From: Lentisphaeria bacterium UBA1732
GTDB taxonomy: Bacteria; Verrucomicrobiota; Lentisphaeria; Victivallales; UBA1829
Direction: 5' to 3'
Length of the DNA: 59,562 bases
NCBI GenBank assembly: GCA_002315855.1
Contig: DCIG01000016.1
Span: 1 to 59,562 of the forward strand
Both the position numbers and the translations under genes were made by a program. Numbering within the stretch: position 1 is the stretch's first letter; each line of letters begins with the position of its first letter. Of the stretch, positions 8,515 through 17,723 are shown in pieces. The notes beneath the pieces were generated by a model, which worked only from the letters and a program-made list of their open reading frames with translations, was not told where the DNA came from and did no database searches.

Positions 8515-11415
8515 ATGTTCGCAAATCTTGTCAAAAAAGTATTCGGCAGCAAATCTGCCCGCGACGTCCGGCGTTTGCGCCCCCTCGTGGCGAAAATCAA
8601 TGAACTGGAAGAAAGCTATCAGGCTTTGACCGAAGAACAACTTCGTGCGAAAACGCAGGAGTTCAAGGAGCGTTACGCCAAAGGCGAAACCCTCGATTCG
8701 ATGATGTGCGAAGCCTACGCCGTCGTGAAAAATGCCTGCCGCAGAATGCAGGGAAGGACCTACGAAGTCTGCGGACATCAGCTGGTCTGGGATATGGTAC
8801 CCTTCGATGTGCAGCTCATCGGCGGCATCGTGCTTCATCAGGGGAAAATCGCGGAAATGGCGACCGGGGAAGGGAAAACGCTGGTTGCGACACTGCCGCT
8901 GTACCTGAACGCCATCACGGGCAAAAACTGCCAGCTCGTTACGGTCAATGATTATCTGGCCAAACGCGACTCGGAATGGGTCGGGCGCGTTTTTGAATTT
9001 CTGGGACTTACCGTCGGGTGCATCCAGAACTCCATGCACCCCGCAGAACGCAAGGCCCAATACGCCTGCGACATCACCTACGGAACAAACAGCGAATTCG
9101 GGTTCGACTATCTGCGCGATATGGGCATGGCCTCCGACAAGGAACATCTGGTCCAGCGGGATTACTACTTCGTAATCATCGACGAAGTGGACTCCATCCT
9201 GATTGATGAAGCCCGCACCCCGCTGATCATCTCCGGTCCGGTGAATGAATCGACCCACCAGTTCGACAAACTTCAGCCGCTGGTTGCCGATTTGTTCCGC
9301 CGTCAGTCGACCCTGTGCGCCCGCTTCCTGCAGGAAGCAAAGAATATTCTGGACCACCGTGATACCGCCACGCCGGAAGAAATGGATTTGGCAATGAAGC
9401 GTCTGCTTCAGGTCAAATTCGGGATGCCGCGCCACAAACAGCTGGCACATATTCTGGAAGACGCGGAAATCCTGAAGCGTCTGGAAAAGACGGAATCTTT
9501 CGTGCGCAGCGACCAGAACCGGGGTCTGCTTCAGGAAGTGCAGGGCGATTTGTTCTTCGCCATGGATGAAAAGCAGAACGAAGCCGACCTCACGGAACGC
9601 GGACGCGATGCGGTTTCGCCCAACGATCCGGACGCATTTGTTTTGCCGGATTTGCTGAACACGCTGCATGACATCGACAATGACCCGACAACCGATTACC
9701 GCGAAAAACTGATTCGCCGCAAAGAATTTCAGGACGGCTATGCGGACAAGAGCGAACGACTGCAAAACCTGTCCCAGCTTCTGCGCGCATACTGTCTTTT
9801 CGAGAAGGATGTGCACTATGTCGTAATGAACGGCAAAGTGCTGATTGTGGACGAACACACGGGCCGCATTCTGCCGGGACGCCGTTTCAGCGATGGTCTG
9901 CATCAGGCTTTGGAAGCCAAGGAAAGTGTAGTCATCGAACGCGAAACCCAGACGCTGGCCACAATCACGATTCAGAACTACTTCCGCATGTACACCAAGC
10001 TCGCCGGCATGACCGGTACCGCCGAAACGGAAGCAAACGAATTTCACCAGATTTACAAGCTGGATGTGGTGGTCATCCCCACCAACAAGCCGTGCATCCG
10101 CAAGGATGAAAACGACTGTGTCTACAAGACGAAACGCGAAAAATTCCGCGCCATCGTGGAAGAAACGGAAGCCGCCCACAAACGCGGTCAGCCTGTTCTG
10201 CTCGGCACCATCTCCGTGGAAGACTCCGAACTGGTCAGCCGTATGCTCCAGCTGAAGAAAATCCCGCACAACGTGCTGAATGCCAAAAATCACGCCCGTG
10301 AATCGGAAATCGTGGCATTGGCAGGACACCGCGGCGCGGTTACCGTCGCCACCAACATGGCAGGACGCGGAACCGACATCAAGCTGGAAGAAGGCGTGGC
10401 GGAACTGGGCGGACTGCTCGTGCTGGGCAGCTCCCGTCATGATTCGCGCCGTATCGACCGCCAGCTGAGAGGACGCTGCGGACGACAGGGCGACCCCGGC
10501 AGCTCGCATTTCTATGTATCGCTGGAAGACAACCTGATGCGCCTGTTCGGGTCCGACCATATCGTATCCATCATGGAACGTTTCGGCATGGAAGAAGGAG
10601 AAGAACTTCAGCATCCGCTGCTGAGCCGCTCCATCGAAACCGCACAGCGCCGCGTGGAACAGCATCACTTCGCAATCCGCAAACGCACACTGGAATACGA
10701 CGATGTGATGAACAAACAGCGCGAAGTCATTTACGGCTTCCGCCGCGAAACGCTGTTCAGCGAAGACTGCCGGAAATCCCTGTTCAACATCATCGAAATC
10801 GAAGTCGGGCGTCATGTGGATGAAGCCTTCGCGCTTGCCGCAAAGGACGAAAAAGGAGCGTTCAACAAGGGACTTCTGCTTGCCTGGCTGAACCTGACGT
10901 TCCCCATCGGCTTCACGGAGAATGATTTGACCGAAACAGAGGGCGAAGGCGCAGCAGACAAGCTGGTGGCGCAGATTATGAAGCGCATCAGCGATATGTA
11001 CGACATCAAAGTGTCGCTGGAAGACCCGAATGCCCTGAAATGGCTGGAACGCCAGATCATCCTGGACGCCATCGACAACAAGTGGCAGGAACACCTGCGC
11101 GTCATGGATGAACTCCGCAGCAGTATCGGACTGCGCGCTTACGCCCAGAAAGACCCGCTGGTGGAATACAAGCGCGAAGCCTTCCGCATCTTTGAACAGC
11201 TGATGAATGATGTGGATCAGGAAATCATCAGCAAAATCTTCCGTTCCGCCACCAGCATGGCGGCGTTTGAACGCTTCGTGCCGAATGCGCGCCAGATTCT
11301 CATGCAGAGAGCGGCCATGCAGCAGGCTCAGAAGGCTCAGATGGAAGCTCAAATGCGTGCCGCAATGGCGGAAAACGCAAACAATATTCCCGCAGAATCC
11401 GATCAGCAGGGCTGA
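8515..11415 (+). CDS. secA: Protein translocase subunit SecA
   Basis: 966 residues. The ATPase that drives preproteins through SecYEG. Nucleotide-binding domain 1 has MATGEGKT (Walker A, near 114-121) and VDSILIDEARTPLIISGP (DEAD-like box). MTGTAETEANEF, VATNMAGRGTDI and RQLRGRCGRQGDPGSS form the second helicase domain. The preprotein cross-linking region is about 100 residues longer than in the E. coli protein, as in some Bacteroidota and PVC homologues. The C-terminus ends in a Gln/Ala-rich tail without the CxCxSGxxxxxCH zinc motif, so SecB-type interaction through that motif is not expected. The 24-bp gap after pyrE suggests one transcript. Confidence 0.97.
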   Translation: MFANLVKKVFGSKSARDVRRLRPLVAKINELEESYQALTEEQLRAKTQEFKERYAKGETLDSMMCEAYAVVKNACRRMQGRTYEVCGHQLVWDMVPFDVQLIGGIVLHQGKIAEMATGEGKTLVATLPLYLNAITGKNCQLVTVNDYLAKRDSEWVGRVFEFLGLTVGCIQNSMHPAERKAQYACDITYGTNSEFGFDYLRDMGMASDKEHLVQRDYYFVIIDEVDSILIDEARTPLIISGPVNESTHQFDKLQPLVADLFRRQSTLCARFLQEAKNILDHRDTATPEEMDLAMKRLLQVKFGMPRHKQLAHILEDAEILKRLEKTESFVRSDQNRGLLQEVQGDLFFAMDEKQNEADLTERGRDAVSPNDPDAFVLPDLLNTLHDIDNDPTTDYREKLIRRKEFQDGYADKSERLQNLSQLLRAYCLFEKDVHYVVMNGKVLIVDEHTGRILPGRRFSDGLHQALEAKESVVIERETQTLATITIQNYFRMYTKLAGMTGTAETEANEFHQIYKLDVVVIPTNKPCIRKDENDCVYKTKREKFRAIVEETEAAHKRGQPVLLGTISVEDSELVSRMLQLKKIPHNVLNAKNHARESEIVALAGHRGAVTVATNMAGRGTDIKLEEGVAELGGLLVLGSSRHDSRRIDRQLRGRCGRQGDPGSSHFYVSLEDNLMRLFGSDHIVSIMERFGMEEGEELQHPLLSRSIETAQRRVEQHHFAIRKRTLEYDDVMNKQREVIYGFRRETLFSEDCRKSLFNIIEIEVGRHVDEAFALAAKDEKGAFNKGLLLAWLNLTFPIGFTENDLTETEGEGAADKLVAQIMKRISDMYDIKVSLEDPNALKWLERQIILDAIDNKWQEHLRVMDELRSSIGLRAYAQKDPLVEYKREAFRIFEQLMNDVDQEIISKIFRSATSMAAFERFVPNARQILMQRAAMQQAQKAQMEAQMRAAMAENANNIPAESDQQG

Positions 11416-11442
11416 TTGGACGCGGGAAGCAGGTATCCGTAC

Positions 11443-12768
11443 ATGAAACAGCGCTTTGCAGCAGCACTTCTGGTGATTTTGCTTGCGGCAGGCGCTGTTC
11501 CTGCTTTTGCGGGAAAAGAAGCGAATGATGCTCTGCGAGAAAAGGCTCTGGCGGGGGATAAAAAAGCCGCATTCGAGCTGGGAAATGAATATTTCTACGG
11601 GACGGAAACGCGGAAAGCGAATCCTGTTCTGGCGGCACACTGGTTCAAGACAGCATCCCCGAATTTTCCCGAAGCGATGTTCAATTACGGGCTGTGTCTG
11701 GAACAGGGGCTGGGCGTGGAGCGCGACCCCGTCGCGGCGGCGGAATGCTACCGGATTGCCGCCGAAAAGAAATGTATGCCGGCAGAATACAATTATGCGC
11801 TGATTCTGAAAAAAGGACTGGCCGTCAAGTCTGCGGCAGAACTGGAAAAATACAAGGAAAAGGATTTGCCGAAAATCGACCCCGTGAAAGCAACGGCCAT
11901 GCTCCAAAGCCTCGCCGCCCGCAACTATGTGCCGGCAATGGTGGAATACGCGGCGGAACTGGTGGCGAAAAGCAATGACATTTCCGAAGAGACGGCCGGG
12001 AAAGCGTTTGATCTGGCATCCCGTGCCGTGAAACAGCCGGATGCCCCTGCCCGCGCGTGGCGCGTTCTGGGCGACTGCTATTTTTCCGGAATCGGGACGC
12101 TCCCCAACGGCGAAAAAATGATTGAAGCACTGGAGACAGCCGTTGCCAAAGGAAGTCTGGAGGCACTGACACGGCTGGGGTACTGCTTCGAGTTCGGAAT
12201 CAACGTCAAAATGGATCAGGCGAAAGCACTGGCCTATTACGAACGCGCCGCGAAAGCAGAACTGCCCGCCGGAATGCTGAAGTATGCAGACTTCATCGCG
12301 TCCGGTGCAGTGAAAGACAAGGGGCTTGATGCGGCAGTGGAATGGTACGAAAAATCTGCCCTTGCGGGCAACCCGGAAGCCCTGTACCGTCTGGGAACCT
12401 ACGCCGCACGCGGAATCGGACTGGAGAAGAATCTGAAAATCGCTTCGGAATTTTTTCTGGAAGCGGCGAAACGCAACCATCTCCATGCCCAGTATGAGCT
12501 GGCCTGCATGTATCTGCAAAAAGACGGGCCCGTAGTGCCGGACGATAAAACGGCATTCTACTGGTTTGAACGGGCGGCGGAAGCCGGAGATGCGGCCTCC
12601 ATGCGCAAACTGGCCCAATGCCATGCAGAAGGAGCAGGCTGCACGATGAGTCTGGTGAAAGCCGCAGAATGGATGCAAAAGGCGGCAGCGGCAGGCGACC
12701 GTCAGGCCGCAGAAATGCTGTCGCGGGGAAAAATCCTGACCGATGATTTGCGGGAAGGCGGTTTCTGA
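11443..12768 (+). CDS. Exported Sel1-like (TPR-type) repeat protein
   Basis: 441 residues from the ATG at 11443; a TTG at 11416 is also in frame, but only the ATG gives a clean signal peptide (basic MKQR, hydrophobic core, AFA-G cleavage). The mature protein is a string of Sel1 repeats, about 36 residues each, with patterns such as AMFNYGLCLEQGLGV, ALTRLGYCFEFGINV and ALYRLGTYAARGIGL. Such alpha-solenoids are protein-binding scaffolds in the periplasm or outer membrane. It follows secA by 27 bases. The partner is unknown. Confidence 0.88.
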   Translation: MKQRFAAALLVILLAAGAVPAFAGKEANDALREKALAGDKKAAFELGNEYFYGTETRKANPVLAAHWFKTASPNFPEAMFNYGLCLEQGLGVERDPVAAAECYRIAAEKKCMPAEYNYALILKKGLAVKSAAELEKYKEKDLPKIDPVKATAMLQSLAARNYVPAMVEYAAELVAKSNDISEETAGKAFDLASRAVKQPDAPARAWRVLGDCYFSGIGTLPNGEKMIEALETAVAKGSLEALTRLGYCFEFGINVKMDQAKALAYYERAAKAELPAGMLKYADFIASGAVKDKGLDAAVEWYEKSALAGNPEALYRLGTYAARGIGLEKNLKIASEFFLEAAKRNHLHAQYELACMYLQKDGPVVPDDKTAFYWFERAAEAGDAASMRKLAQCHAEGAGCTMSLVKAAEWMQKAAAAGDRQAAEMLSRGKILTDDLREGGF

Positions 12769-12859
12769 CGGGGAGAAAAAATATACGTTGAACTGATGAA
12801 GCAAGTGTCTGAAAATGCTTTTGTCCGGTGAGTTTTTTTCAGTTTTTTGGAAAAAGGAC

Positions 12860-12887
12860 TTGAAAGACAGGAAAAACGATGTATATT
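12860..12887 (+). promoter_or_regulatory. Promoter of rpmB
   Basis: TTGAAA, 16-nt spacer, TATATT; about 117 bases before the start codon. Confidence 0.65.
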
Positions 12888-13003
12888 ATTTATTCTGAGT
12901 ATCACACGTGCGAATGCCCGAAGCGCTTTCATCAGGCTTTTGTCATTCACACCGGATTCGCAATCAATAAATTCATTAAACATATAATTTGGAGGAATCC
13001 ATC

Positions 13004-13234
13004 ATGAGCAAAGTCTGCGAAATCTGCGGCAAGCACAAAGCCGAAGGCGCGCACATTATCCATCGCGGTCTCGCCAAGAAAAAAGGCGGTATCGGACTGC
13101 ACGTTGTTAAAGTATCTCCGCGCACGTTCCATCCGAACATTCAGTCTGTTCGCGTGGTGGAAAATGGCAATACGGTTCGCAAGAACGTCTGCACCGCCTG
13201 CCTCCGGAGCGGCAAAGTTCAGAAAGCAAGCTGA
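13004..13234 (+). CDS. rpmB: 50S ribosomal protein L28 (bL28), zinc-binding form
   Basis: 76 residues. Begins MSKVCEICGK and ends CTACLRSGKVQKAS; Cys5, Cys8, Cys63 and Cys66 make the two CxxC pairs of the zinc-containing form. The centre SPRTFHPNIQSVRV is typical of bL28. GGAGGA about 8 bases upstream fixes the start; a start 5 codons earlier lies inside that site and is rejected. It has its own promoter and terminator. Confidence 0.96.
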   Translation: MSKVCEICGKHKAEGAHIIHRGLAKKKGGIGLHVVKVSPRTFHPNIQSVRVVENGNTVRKNVCTACLRSGKVQKAS

Positions 13235-13268
13235 CTTTTCTGTTTCCGTACAGAACTGAACGTATCGA

Positions 13269-13320
13269 TAACCGCTCCGTGGTGAAAAAGACACCTCAGG
13301 GCGGTTTTCGTTTGTCCTTT
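13269..13320 (+). terminator. Terminator of rpmB
   Basis: Two-part stem: aaccgc pairs with gcggtt and ggtg with cacc, with an internal mismatch bulge, then a T-rich tract. Confidence 0.6.
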
Positions 13321-13336
13321 CGGACAATTCAATAAA

Positions 13337-13352
13337 GAGCAAATTTCAAACG
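13337..13352 (+). repeat. Possible half-copy of the palindromic repeat (K)
   Basis: GAGCAAATTTCAAACG differs from the arm GAGCTGATTTCAAAAG at a few positions. It sits 21 bases before the next start codon. No second arm is visible, so membership is doubtful. Confidence 0.3.
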
Positions 13353-13373
13353 TCATAAAGAAGGGAAAAGAAT

Positions 13374-14174
13374 ATGTCTCAAAAGAAAAGTAAAAAGAAA
13401 GTGCTCATCACCGTTCTGGTGGTAATACTCGTTTTATTCGGTGTATTGATTACAGCCGGACTCCTGATGATTGACCCGGTTGCGAAAACGGCAATCAATA
13501 CGGTTGCGCCGCTGATTACAGGCGTGGAAACCTCCGTTGAAGATATTCATATTGCACTTTTCAAAGGGCGCGTGGAAGTCAGGAATTTCGTCATGGGCAA
13601 CCCCGAAGGATTCAGCAGTCCGAATGCAATTCAGATGGGAGAAGTCGTTGTCGCCCTCAATCTGAAAGACACCGGGGCCGAAAAAATCATCATTGATGAA
13701 ATTTCACTGAAAGACGTCAATGTGAATTTTGAAACCAACATCCTGAACAGCAACTTGCAGACGATTCTGAGCGGCATGGAGAAAAAAGAGAAGGAAGAAA
13801 AGGAAGTCGAAAAGTCAACTGCACCGGAAGCGAAAGAAAAATCCGCGGCAAAACTGCAAATCAACGAAATCGAACTTGATGACGTAGGATTTTCGATTTA
13901 TGCCAAGGGAGCCAAGACCGGAGTGCCGATTCATGTATCCATGAAACCGATCGGTCCGCTGGGCGAAGGTCCGGATGGCATTACCCCCGTGAGTGCATCC
14001 GTGAAAGTGCTTACCGCGATTGTAACTACCGCAGTGGAAAAGGCGGGCGGCTCTGTCACTGAAGCCGGCAAGCAAATCGGGAATGCCGCAAAGGATGCGG
14101 CGGCCGGTTTGGGAGCAACCGCTGCCGAAGGTCTCAAGAATCTGTTCGGCGGTTCCGGCAAGTCCGAAAAATAA
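13374..14174 (+). CDS. AsmA-like membrane-anchored envelope protein
   Basis: 266 residues. A Lys-rich N-terminus is followed by one membrane span (about residues 10-32). Next comes a periplasmic beta-rich region with the pattern seen in AsmA/DUF748 proteins (LFKGRVEVRNFVMGNPEGFSS, then IIIDEISLKDVNVNFE). A charged linker of Lys/Glu (about 140-160) splits that region from a second one, and the C-terminus is an Ala/Gly-rich amphipathic helix. It is much shorter than canonical AsmA, so a full lipid-transfer groove is unlikely. Role unknown, probably envelope maintenance. Confidence 0.65.
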   Translation: MSQKKSKKKVLITVLVVILVLFGVLITAGLLMIDPVAKTAINTVAPLITGVETSVEDIHIALFKGRVEVRNFVMGNPEGFSSPNAIQMGEVVVALNLKDTGAEKIIIDEISLKDVNVNFETNILNSNLQTILSGMEKKEKEEKEVEKSTAPEAKEKSAAKLQINEIELDDVGFSIYAKGAKTGVPIHVSMKPIGPLGEGPDGITPVSASVKVLTAIVTTAVEKAGGSVTEAGKQIGNAAKDAAAGLGATAAEGLKNLFGGSGKSEK

Positions 14175-14195
14175 ACTGTTTTTCAAAAAAAGCCT

Positions 14196-14226
14196 GAGCT
14201 GATTTAAAAGGTGCAGGTGTTTTGAA
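14196..14226 (+). repeat. Palindromic repeat, copy E (degenerate)
   Basis: GAGCTGATTTAAAAG followed 10 bases later by TTTTGAAA, a truncated right arm. It lies between the AsmA-like gene and its terminator. Confidence 0.5.
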
Positions 14227-14263
14227 AGGGTCTTTTCGGGAGACCCGATTATTGAATGCAATC

Positions 14264-14301
14264 AGGGAATCTCAGCTGAGCAATGGAGATTCCCTTTTTT
14301 C
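14264..14301 (+). terminator. Terminator after the AsmA-like gene
   Basis: Stem agggaatctc / gagattccct with a 12-base loop and six T. A smaller hairpin (gggtct / agaccc) precedes it. The next gene starts about 44 bases later with no clear promoter, so some readthrough is likely. Confidence 0.85.
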
Positions 14302-14344
14302 GCCTCATGGAGTTCCATGAGCGAACCATGAAAGGTGTGTTATC

Positions 14345-17317
14345 ATGAGCTATGAAAGAAGCAAAAACAGGAAATTGAGCATCTTCCGTCGTTATTTTCT
14401 TGCGGCGGTGCTTGCCGCAGCGCTGTTTTCGGCGGACAGTCTGTTTGCGTGGGAAACGAAGCAGGGCACGGACCGGGATGGATTTCAGTACGAATACATT
14501 CCGAACGATCCGTTTGCCTCCCGTGTGTACACGCTGGAAAACGGACTGAAAGTGTATTTGTCGCCGAATCATGTTCAGCCGCGCATTCAGTCGCTGATTG
14601 CAGTGCGGGCAGGCGGCGCGGATGATCCGGCGGAATCCACGGGACTGGCCCATTATTTTGAACACATGATGTTCAAGGGCAATTCGCAGATTGCGTCTCT
14701 GGACTGGGCGAAAGAAAAACCATGTCTGGAAAAAATCGAAAACCTCTTCAACGAATACCGCAAAGAGACGGACACGGAAAAGCGGGCGGCACTGTACCGT
14801 CAAATCGACAAACTGTCCTCGGAAGCCGCTCAATATTCCAACGATGAATACTGGAAGCTCATCCAGAGCATCGGGGGAACAGACGTGAATGCGTGGACCG
14901 GTTACGATGAAACGGTATATATCAGTGAAATTCCAAGCACAATGCTGGATAAATTTCTGTATCTGGAGTACGTCCGTTTTTCGGGAATTGCGCTGAGACG
15001 TTTTCACACCGAGCTGGAAACGGTATACGAGGAGTTCAACCGGGGTCAGGACAGCGGAAGCAGAATCGGCCGTGAAGCGACACAGAAAGCCTTGTTTCCG
15101 AAGCACCCCTACGGACGCAGTATTATCGGTTTGCCGGAACACCTGAAAAGCCCGTCCATGACCGACATCGGGACGTTCTTCCGCGAACACTACATTCCCC
15201 GGAATATGGCACTGATTCTTTCCGGCGACCTGGAATACGAAAACGCCATGCGTCTTGTACGTAAATATTTCGGTCTGCTGAAAAATCCTGAAACGAAAGC
15301 CACCCAGAGTTCGGGGCGTGTCATGGAAGATGCACCGCTGAAAGGGATTCAAACCGTGGAAGTCTCGCATCCCGACGCAGAATACCTGATGCTGGCCTAC
15401 CGGTTCGAGGCCACCGAAGAAAATGAAATCATGCTGGGGATGATTGACCGCATCATGAACAACGGGATGTGCGGAATCATGGAGCTGGATTTGGAACTCC
15501 CCCGCAAAGTGCTGTCGGAATCTTCCGGCACGCAGATTCTGAAAGACTACCTCATCCACATCTACACCGCAGTGCCTGCACCGGGCAAAACACTGGAAGA
15601 AACACGGGATATGGTGCTGGCGGAAATCGAAAAGCTGAAACGCGGTGAATTTCCCGACTGGCTGCCGGGGGCAATCGTCAACAATGACAGACTGTCTCTG
15701 ATTACGGTCGCAGAAGACCGTGGAACCGCCGCAAATGTGCTGAAAGACGCGTTTATCCTGTCGCATCCTCTGGCGGATCAGCTGAACATGATTGAGAAAA
15801 GCGCCTCCATCACGCGGGAACAGATCATGGAGTTTGCCAAAAAAAATCTGACGGACAACTATGCGGTAACATTCAAGCGGTCCGCCCCCAATCAGAAACA
15901 GGTCAAGGCGGTCAAGCCGCCGATTACCCCGATTGAGGTGAAAGACGAGCTGTCGCCTTTTGCGAAAAACTTCATGAATCTGCCCGAAAATCCAGAACCT
16001 GACCCGGTCTATCCCGATTTTGAGAAAGATATGAAAGAAGCGGTGCTGACGGACGGCGTGAAACTGTATGCCACGGAAAATACGCAGAATGAGCGTTTCT
16101 CGCTGACATTTACGTTCTCAACGGGGACGCGTTCCGACAAGGAGCTGGCACTGGCTCTGGCATGTGTGTCCGACCTCGGAACCGACCGTTATTCCGCCCC
16201 GGAACTCAAGCAGGAATGGTACAAGCTGGCATCCTCGATGAACGCATTCACAGAGGTGGATTCCTGCGGATTCGAGCTGCACGGATTGCAGAGGAATTTC
16301 AAAGCCTCGCTGGAGCTTTTCGAGCATGTCGTGCGGAATCTGAAGGCAGACAAGGAAGCGTTTCAGGCGCATGTGGCGGCAGTGGGCAAGAGCCGTGCCG
16401 ACCGCAGAACGACAGCATCGTCAAGACGATCGGCGGCAGTGGCTTACGCGCTGTACGGAGGGCCGCAGAACTATTCTGCCGACCTGATGCCGGTGAAAGA
16501 GATGGAGAAACTGGATGCGGAAAAACTCGTCAAAAATGTTCATAATCTATTTGACTATGAACATGATATATCGTATTACGGTCCTGAAAAAATCGATGTG
16601 GTCGAGCAGGAGCTGAAAGCACTTCACAAGATGCCTGAAACAGCGAAAAAACTGCCCGAAACGAAGTATTTCAAATTTGCAGAACATAAAGAGAATGAAG
16701 TATTTGTCGTCGATATGCCGAATGCCGCACAGTCCTCCATTGCACTGTTCCGAATTGATGAGAAATTCAGACCGGAACAGTATGCGTTTGAGGATGTGTT
16801 CACGGACTGCGAACAGAGTATTTTCATGACGGAACTGCGTGAACGACAGGCACTTGCGTACTCCGTTGGGGCAGTTTACAGCACACCGGGGATTCAGCCG
16901 GATGCGTATTCGTACACGGGCGGATTCATCGAGAGCCAGCACGATAAGCTGCTGATTTCGCTGGATGAAATCATACGGCTGTTCGACCATGACGAAACGA
17001 TGGAAAATCAGTTTGCAACCTCAAAATCCAACGTCTTATCGCAATATCGGAACATGCGGACGCATAAAGAAAACTATTACGGTCTGATGCGCACCATGAA
17101 GAAGTTCCATCTGAAAGAGTCAGCGCGAAAAATCGCATACAACGGGATTTCCGCAATGACGTTTGACGATTACCGTAAAGAGTTGAAACGCCGCATAGAC
17201 GGACGCTGCAACATCATCGTAATTGTTACTGACATGAAGCAGTTCGACGTGGAAAAACTGAAGCCATACGGCAAAATGCGTGTTCTGACGCCGGATGAAA
17301 TCTTCCCGAACGATTGA
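14345..17317 (+). CDS. Exported M16-family (pitrilysin/insulinase-like) zinc metallopeptidase
   Basis: 990 residues, full-length two-half M16 architecture. The N-terminus is a signal peptide (basic, hydrophobic core, SLFA near residue 35). The inverted zinc motif HYFEH lies at 103-107. The third ligand is expected in ELETVYEEFNRG (about 223-232), further along than usual because of a helical insert at about 125-160. The R/Y region of the second half (around RQALAYSVGAVYSTPG, near residue 840) is also present. The protein should degrade peptides in the periplasm. No own promoter is visible. Confidence 0.92.
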   Translation: MSYERSKNRKLSIFRRYFLAAVLAAALFSADSLFAWETKQGTDRDGFQYEYIPNDPFASRVYTLENGLKVYLSPNHVQPRIQSLIAVRAGGADDPAESTGLAHYFEHMMFKGNSQIASLDWAKEKPCLEKIENLFNEYRKETDTEKRAALYRQIDKLSSEAAQYSNDEYWKLIQSIGGTDVNAWTGYDETVYISEIPSTMLDKFLYLEYVRFSGIALRRFHTELETVYEEFNRGQDSGSRIGREATQKALFPKHPYGRSIIGLPEHLKSPSMTDIGTFFREHYIPRNMALILSGDLEYENAMRLVRKYFGLLKNPETKATQSSGRVMEDAPLKGIQTVEVSHPDAEYLMLAYRFEATEENEIMLGMIDRIMNNGMCGIMELDLELPRKVLSESSGTQILKDYLIHIYTAVPAPGKTLEETRDMVLAEIEKLKRGEFPDWLPGAIVNNDRLSLITVAEDRGTAANVLKDAFILSHPLADQLNMIEKSASITREQIMEFAKKNLTDNYAVTFKRSAPNQKQVKAVKPPITPIEVKDELSPFAKNFMNLPENPEPDPVYPDFEKDMKEAVLTDGVKLYATENTQNERFSLTFTFSTGTRSDKELALALACVSDLGTDRYSAPELKQEWYKLASSMNAFTEVDSCGFELHGLQRNFKASLELFEHVVRNLKADKEAFQAHVAAVGKSRADRRTTASSRRSAAVAYALYGGPQNYSADLMPVKEMEKLDAEKLVKNVHNLFDYEHDISYYGPEKIDVVEQELKALHKMPETAKKLPETKYFKFAEHKENEVFVVDMPNAAQSSIALFRIDEKFRPEQYAFEDVFTDCEQSIFMTELRERQALAYSVGAVYSTPGIQPDAYSYTGGFIESQHDKLLISLDEIIRLFDHDETMENQFATSKSNVLSQYRNMRTHKENYYGLMRTMKKFHLKESARKIAYNGISAMTFDDYRKELKRRIDGRCNIIVIVTDMKQFDVEKLKPYGKMRVLTPDEIFPND

Positions 17318-17389
17318 GGGAAGCCGCGTTCAAACGAGGAAAGCCCTGATTCCGTATGAAATTTGTCATGAAAAAGGCAGCAGAACACC

Positions 17390-17417
17390 TTGCATTCACA
17401 GGAATCGGGGCTATATT
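17390..17417 (+). promoter_or_regulatory. Promoter of pfk-dnaX-GH42
   Basis: TTGCAT, 16-nt spacer, TATATT. The leader of about 300 nt holds repeat F and otherwise no feature I recognise. Confidence 0.6.
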
Positions 17418-17428
17418 CTTAATTAAGG

Positions 17429-17468
17429 GTTGATTTCAGGCACATTGAAAGAGCTTTGAAGTCAGCAC
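17429..17468 (+). repeat. Palindromic leader repeat, copy F
   Basis: Left arm GTTGATTTCA and right arm TTTGAAGTCAGCAC, 15 bases between; begins 12 bases after the -10 box. Confidence 0.6.
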
Positions 17469-17723
17469 AAAAGTAAACGAAACGATTGTTCGCGGCATTC
17501 CGTCTCGCGCCGGAAGGTTCTGATTTTGAGGGCTTTCGGGCCGATTTTCAGACAAATACGAACGAACGGAAGGAACAGCCGGCGACAATCCGCAGAAATA
17601 ATCCGCAACCCCATCTCCGCCAACCGGATACAGAAAGACAAATCCGGTAAACGCAGAGATATGAAACAATGATTCAGCACAAATTGACCGTGCAGTATCT
17701 TCCATATATCCAAGGAGCCAGCC

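Noticed and set aside
8509..12804. A 1431-codon open frame antisense to secA and the Sel1 gene
   Set aside because: Mirror of codon bias in two well-supported genes; Cys/His/Phe-rich nonsense without motifs or ribosome-binding site.
17469..17723. Possible structured RNA in the pfk leader
   Set aside because: No tRNA, riboswitch or strong hairpin pattern could be recognised beyond repeat F.
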